Source of the DNA: Clostridiales bacterium
GTDB taxonomy: Bacteria; Bacillota_A; Clostridia; Oscillospirales; Oscillospiraceae
Assembly (NCBI GenBank): GCA_022777455.1
Contig: JALFGI010000219.1
Span: 1-17,847 of the forward strand
DNA: 17,847 nucleotides
Direction of reading: 5' to 3'
Shown: positions 13,895-17,847 of the stretch, piece by piece
Position numbering within the stretch: the stretch's first letter is position 1
How the letters are laid out: every line of letters starts with the position of its first letter
Notes under the pieces: generated by a model
What the model saw: the letters and a program-made list of their open reading frames with translations, nothing else
Told to the model about the DNA's origin: nothing
The model's database searches: none
Made by a program: the position numbers and the translations under genes

Positions 13895-16312
13895 ATGCGC
13901 TACGGTTTTTTTGACGATGCAAAGAAAGAATACGGACTCGCGACCCCCGCGACCCCCATGCCCTGGATCAACTATCTGGGCAGCAAGGATTTCTTCTCCC
14001 TGATCAGCAATACCGCCGGCGGCTATTGCTTCTACCGGGACGCCAAGCTCCAGCGTCTGCTGCGCTACCGCTACAACAATGTCCCCGCGGACATCGGCGG
14101 CCGCTTCTTCTATGTGAAGGAGGCGGGCAAGGCCCCCTGGAGCCCCACCTTCCATCCCTGCGATACCCCGTTGGACAGCTACCGCTGCCGTCACGGCATG
14201 GGCTACACCATTTTTGAATCCGAAAAGGACGGCATCGCGGCCCAGCTCACCTTCCTGGTGCCCGGGGACGAGAACTGCGAAGTGCAGCAGGTGAAGCTGA
14301 CGAATAAAACCGATGCGCCCCGCTCCTTCCGGTTCACCGGCGCAGTGGAATGGTGCCTGTGGAACGCGGTGGACGACTCCACCAATTTCCAGAGGAACCT
14401 GAACATCGGCGAGCTGGAGGTGGAGGGCAGTGTCATCTACCACAAGACCGAGTACCGGGAGCGCCGGGACCACTACGCCTACTACGGCGTCAACGCCCCC
14501 ATTGCCGGATTCGATACCGACCGGGATTCCTTCCTGGGCACCTTCGGCCATTTCGGCGCCCCCCAGGCCATTTTGAACACCAGACCTGGTGACTTCGTGG
14601 CCCACGGCGGCGCCCCCATGGCGGGCCTGCACCTGGATGTGACCCTGGCTCCCGGGGAGACGAAAAGCTTCGTGTTCGTACTGGGCTACGGCAAGAATCC
14701 CAGAGACCAGAAATTCATTGCCCCCGGCGTCATCCGCAAGGACGGTGCCTACCGGGTGCTGCAAGCGTTCTCCACCGATGAGGCCGTGGACAAGGCCATG
14801 GCAGAGCTGGCCGCCTATTGGGACGGTCTGCTCAGCACCTACACCCTGGTTTCTCCCGACGAGAAGCTGAACCGGGCCGTGAACATCTGGCATCAGTACC
14901 AGTGCATGGTCACCTACAACATGAGCCGCTCCGCCAGCTACTTTGAGTCCGGCACCGGCCGGGGCATGGGCTTCCGGGACAGCTGCCAGGACCTGCTGGG
15001 CTTCGTTCACATCGCTCCGGACCGGGCCCGGGAACGGATCATCGACATTGCCTCCGTCCAGTGGGCGGACGGCTCCACCTACCATCAGTACCAGCCCCTG
15101 ACCAAGCGGGGCAACAACGACATTGGCTCCGGCTTCAATGACGATCCCCTGTGGCTGGTGGCGGCTACCCATGCTTACATTGCCGAAACCGGCGACTGGA
15201 GCATTCTGGATCATCCCACGCCCTTTGACAATGTGCCCGGCTCCGAGCAGCCTCTGATGGAGCACCTGCGCCGCAGCGTTGGTTACACCATGACCCACAA
15301 GGGCCCCCATGATCTGCCCCTCATCGGCCGGGCGGACTGGACCGACTGCCTGAACCTGAACTGCTTCTCCGAGGAGCCCGGCGAGAGCTTCCAGACCTCC
15401 GGTCCCTCCGAGGGCCCCGTGGCCGAGTCCGTGTTCATCGGCGGCATGTTTGTACTGTATGGCCGGGAGTATGCCGAAATTTGCGCCGCCCGCGGCCTGA
15501 CGGAGGAAGCCGGCACCGTGCTGGCGGCCGTGGCGGAAATGGAACAGGCCATTGAAACCGCCGGCTGGGACGGAGAGTGGTTCGTCCGGGCCTATGATGC
15601 CTTCTCCAACCCCGTGGGCTCCAACAGCTGCGAGGAAGGCAAGATCTTCATCGAGCCCCAGGGCATGTGCGTCATGGCCGGCGTGGGCAGGGACAACGGC
15701 AAGGCCGTGAAGGCGCTGGATTCCGTGCGCAAGCATTTGCTGGGCAAGTACGGCGTGGAGCTGCTGGCTCCCTGCTATACCGTTTACCACAAGGAACTGG
15801 GCGAAATTTCCTCCTATCCTCCCGGATACAAGGAGAACGGCTCCATTTTCTGCCACAATAACCCCTGGATTTCCATCGCCGAGACGGTGGTGGGACGGGG
15901 CGACAACGCCTTTGATATCTACCGCCGCACCGCTCCTGTTTATCAGGAAGAAAACAGCGACATCCGCCGGGTGGAGCCCTATGTCTATGCCCAGACCGTG
16001 GCCGCACGGGCCTCCTACGAGGAAGGCGCCGCCCGGAACAGCTGGCTTACCGGCACCGCTTCCTGGACCTTTGTCAACATCAGCCAGTACATCCTGGGCA
16101 TCAAGCCCACCTTGAATGGTCTGAGTGTGGACCCCTGCCTGCCCAAGGAGCTGGACGAGTACACCGTTCACCGCCGTTTCCGGGGTGCCGTGTACCACAT
16201 TCACGTGAAACAGACCGGCGTGCCAAGCATGACCGTGGACGGAGGAGCGGTGGAGGGTAAGGTCATTCCCGATACCGGCAAGGCCGAATACTTTGTTGAG
16301 GTGACAGTATGA
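13895..16312 (+). CDS. GH94 phosphorylase, cellobiose phosphorylase type (EC 2.4.1.20)
   Basis: An 805-residue cytoplasmic enzyme that should split cellobiose with phosphate into glucose 1-phosphate and glucose, saving ATP. The start MRYGFFDDAKKEY and long stretches such as PWINYLGSKDFFSLISNTAGGY (24-45), RYRYNNVPAD (57-66), VEWCLWNAVDDSTNFQRNLN (151-170) and IYHKTEYRERRDHYAYY (181-197) are characteristic of clostridial cellobiose phosphorylases as I know them. The catalytic acid should be the second Asp of ADWTD (480-484, most likely D484); relatives usually have ADWND there. RDSCQDLLG (361-369) and the phosphate-side loops are present. Although the frame is open further upstream, ATG 13895 is the start because AAAGGAG sits at 13881-13887 and the homology begins at this residue. 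It ends in ATGA shared with the GH1 gene. Specificity for longer cellodextrins or another beta-glucoside cannot be excluded. Confidence 0.9.
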   Translation: MRYGFFDDAKKEYGLATPATPMPWINYLGSKDFFSLISNTAGGYCFYRDAKLQRLLRYRYNNVPADIGGRFFYVKEAGKAPWSPTFHPCDTPLDSYRCRHGMGYTIFESEKDGIAAQLTFLVPGDENCEVQQVKLTNKTDAPRSFRFTGAVEWCLWNAVDDSTNFQRNLNIGELEVEGSVIYHKTEYRERRDHYAYYGVNAPIAGFDTDRDSFLGTFGHFGAPQAILNTRPGDFVAHGGAPMAGLHLDVTLAPGETKSFVFVLGYGKNPRDQKFIAPGVIRKDGAYRVLQAFSTDEAVDKAMAELAAYWDGLLSTYTLVSPDEKLNRAVNIWHQYQCMVTYNMSRSASYFESGTGRGMGFRDSCQDLLGFVHIAPDRARERIIDIASVQWADGSTYHQYQPLTKRGNNDIGSGFNDDPLWLVAATHAYIAETGDWSILDHPTPFDNVPGSEQPLMEHLRRSVGYTMTHKGPHDLPLIGRADWTDCLNLNCFSEEPGESFQTSGPSEGPVAESVFIGGMFVLYGREYAEICAARGLTEEAGTVLAAVAEMEQAIETAGWDGEWFVRAYDAFSNPVGSNSCEEGKIFIEPQGMCVMAGVGRDNGKAVKALDSVRKHLLGKYGVELLAPCYTVYHKELGEISSYPPGYKENGSIFCHNNPWISIAETVVGRGDNAFDIYRRTAPVYQEENSDIRRVEPYVYAQTVAARASYEEGAARNSWLTGTASWTFVNISQYILGIKPTLNGLSVDPCLPKELDEYTVHRRFRGAVYHIHVKQTGVPSMTVDGGAVEGKVIPDTGKAEYFVEVTV

Positions 16313-17646
16313 TGTTTTCAAAAGATTTTCTCTGGGGCGTGGCCTGCGCTTCCTATCAGTGCGAGGGCGCCTGGGACGAGGACGGGAAGGGCCGGAGCAT
16401 CTGGGACGATTTCTCCCACACCCCCGGCAATATCCAGAACGGCGACACCGGTGACCGGGCCTGCGACAGCTACCACCGCTGGGCGGAGGATGTTGCCCTG
16501 ATGAAGCAGTTTGGCATTCAGGCTTACCGGTTCTCCATCAGCTGGCCCCGGGTCATCCCCGACGGGGACGGGGCCGTGAACGAAAAGGGCCTGGAATTCT
16601 ACGACAATCTGGTGAACGAGCTGCTCGCCGCCGGCATCAAGCCCATGATCACCCTGTACCATTGGGACCTGCCCAGCGCTCTGCAGGACAAGGGCGGCTG
16701 GCTGAACCGGGACATTGTGGCCGCCTTCGGCCGGTATGCCCGGATCATTGCCGACCACTTCAAGGGCCGGGTGGATACCTACATGACTCTGAACGAGCCC
16801 CAGTGCGTCACCGAGCTGGGCTACGTGGCCGGCATTCACGCCCCCGGCTGGAAGCTGGGTGCCCGGGAGGCTCTGAAGTGCTACTTTAACCTGTGCCTGG
16901 CCCACAGCGAGGCCACCCGCCAGATTCGCGCCGCCCTGGGGGAGACTGCCAAAGTGGGCGTTGCCTCCTGCGGCCGGCTGTGCTACCCCCGGGTGGACAC
17001 GCCTGCCGGGCGGGAAGCGGCCTACCAGGCCACCTTCGAGCCTGCCCAATGGATGTTTACCATGAACATCTTCCTGGACCCCCTGTTCTTCCGCAGGTTT
17101 GCGGAGGGCTCTCCCAGGGAGGTGGAGGAGTTTGCCGCCGGAATCCCCCAGTCGGACTGGGACAAGATGGAGGCCCCGGATTTTGTGGGCATCAACGTCT
17201 ACCAGGGCGACCCGGTGGAGGAGGACGGCACCTACTCTCCCATTCCCGCCGGCTTCCCCCGTACCGCCACCAAGTGGAAGGTCACCCCGGAGGTGATGCA
17301 CTTTGGCCCCATGAATATGTACCGCCGCTATGGCAAGCCCATTATGATCACGGAGAACGGCCTGAGCTGCAATGACCGGGTCTACCTGGACGGCGTGGTT
17401 CACGACGGGGAGCGGATTGATTTCCTCACCCGGTATCTGCGGGAGCTGTCCAAGGCCGGGGAAGAGGGCGTGCCCCTGCTGGGCTATATGCAGTGGAGCT
17501 TCCTGGACAATTTCGAGTGGGCCAGCGGCTACAACGAGCGCTTCGGTATGGTCTATGTGGACTACGAAACCTGCGACCGAATCCCCAAGGATTCTGCCCG
17601 CTGGTATGCCCAGGTTATCCAGAGCAACGGCGAAATTCTGAAATAA
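16309..17646 (+). CDS. GH1 beta-glucosidase
   Basis: A 445-residue family 1 glycoside hydrolase, normal length, no signal peptide, so cytoplasmic. It keeps the family's marks: FLWGVACASYQCEGAW (7-22; sugar-binding Q18), RFSISWPRVIP (74-84), HWDLP (118-122), acid/base E163 in TLNEP, nucleophile E349 in ITENG, and the aglycone-side QWSFLDNFEWASGY..RFG (395-413). It hydrolyses beta-glucosides such as cellobiose or glucosyl-mannose; 6-phospho-beta-glucosidase is less likely because no PTS genes are present and the phosphorylase next door works on unphosphorylated sugar. The ATG at 16309 overlaps the GH94 stop as ATGA; a second ATG at 16312 is an equally possible start. Translation is coupled to GH94, so both are made together. 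The barrel strand reads VGINVYQG where many relatives have NYY. Confidence 0.9.
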   Translation: MMFSKDFLWGVACASYQCEGAWDEDGKGRSIWDDFSHTPGNIQNGDTGDRACDSYHRWAEDVALMKQFGIQAYRFSISWPRVIPDGDGAVNEKGLEFYDNLVNELLAAGIKPMITLYHWDLPSALQDKGGWLNRDIVAAFGRYARIIADHFKGRVDTYMTLNEPQCVTELGYVAGIHAPGWKLGAREALKCYFNLCLAHSEATRQIRAALGETAKVGVASCGRLCYPRVDTPAGREAAYQATFEPAQWMFTMNIFLDPLFFRRFAEGSPREVEEFAAGIPQSDWDKMEAPDFVGINVYQGDPVEEDGTYSPIPAGFPRTATKWKVTPEVMHFGPMNMYRRYGKPIMITENGLSCNDRVYLDGVVHDGERIDFLTRYLRELSKAGEEGVPLLGYMQWSFLDNFEWASGYNERFGMVYVDYETCDRIPKDSARWYAQVIQSNGEILK

Positions 17647-17657
17647 ACCCATGAAAA

Positions 17658-17686
17658 ATCCCCCTGACCAGATTGGCCAGGGGGAT
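17658..17686. terminator. Terminator hairpin after the GH1 gene, possibly bidirectional
   Basis: ATCCCCCTGACCA and TGGCCAGGGGGAT pair over 13 positions with one A-C mismatch around loop GAT, 11 bases after the GH1 stop. On the plus strand the tail is CAATTGTT, a poor T run; on the minus strand the tail is TTTTTCAT, a strong one. It may thus also end a gene coming leftwards from beyond the right edge. Confidence 0.8.
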
Positions 17687-17737
17687 CAATTGTTCGTCAG
17701 TGCCAGAAATTGTAATTTGGCGGGCAGATACGGCAAA

Positions 17738-17847
17738 GCCCCTCTTGGCTCTCCCTTTGGGAGAGCTGGCAGCCGTCAGGCTGACTGAGAGGGTACCGCA
17801 GTAAGACAATGGCAACCAAAATCCATGTGTTGCCCTCTCAGTCTGCC
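17738..17847. repeat. CCCTCT...AGAGGG multi-hairpin intergenic repeat plus start of an inverted copy
   Basis: Outer arms CCCTCT (17740-17745) and AGAGGG (17788-17793) enclose two perfect hairpins: GCTCTCCC-TTT-GGGAGAGC (17748-17766) and AGCC-GTCA-GGCT (17771-17782), so the single strand can fold like a three-way junction. After 39 bases CCCTCTCAGTC (17833-17843) is the exact reverse complement of 17783-17793 and probably starts a second, opposite copy cut by the window end. I associate such sequences with non-coding repeats of Oscillospiraceae genomes (from memory). No gene is supported after 17646. Confidence 0.7.

Noticed and set aside
13838..16321. 827-codon open frame on the minus strand opposite the GH94 gene, and a similar one opposite GH1 (16318-17652)
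   Set aside because: Both are stop-free only because of third-base G/C; no domains, no ribosome site.

Overview
The window looks like a chromosomal piece of a GC-rich, low-GC-relative Gram-positive gut anaerobe, most likely an Oscillospiraceae-type Clostridia. This is inferred from strong Shine-Dalgarno sites, consensus sigma-A-type promoters, the clostridial style of the sugar enzymes, and intergenic hairpin repeats of the GTAGGGG...CCCCTAC and CCCTCTCAGTC types, which I associate with that family. No database search was possible.

Left part (1-3049, minus strand): a three-gene, tightly packed operon read from a good promoter at 3021-3049. It encodes a TerB-N/TerB-C domain protein, a DUF2791/BrxD-like P-loop ATPase that overlaps it by GTGA, and the first 58 residues of a DEAD/DEAH helicase cut by the window edge. 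This is a predicted DNA-processing or phage-defence cassette related to the Ter and BREX worlds, and it is the most system-like item here.

Middle and right (3431-17686): a beta-oligosaccharide utilisation locus. A cytoplasmic GH2 beta-mannosidase (minus) diverges from a LacI-family regulator (plus). The regulator is followed by a five-gene Opp-type ABC importer (family 5 binding protein, two permeases, two ATPases), then by a GH94 phosphorylase of the cellobiose phosphorylase type translationally coupled to a GH1 beta-glucosidase. None of the three enzymes has a signal peptide, so short oligosaccharides are probably imported whole and split in the cytoplasm. The mix of beta-mannosidase, cellobiose phosphorylase and beta-glucosidase fits glucomannan-derived or mixed beta-1,4 gluco/manno-oligosaccharides (inference).

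Three sites sharing the core GAAAACGT lie at the mannosidase promoter (5914-5929), the regulator promoter (6122-6137) and a promoter 0.4 kb before the GH94 gene (13474-13489). They are good candidates for the operators of the LacI-type protein. No such site and no clear promoter precedes the binding-protein gene; instead two perfect inverted repeats separate it from the regulator.

The modules are separated by blocks of intergenic repeats (3175-3396, 13545-13800, 17738-17847). The first two blocks share several sequence pieces in the same order and orientation, with paired base changes that keep the hairpins intact.
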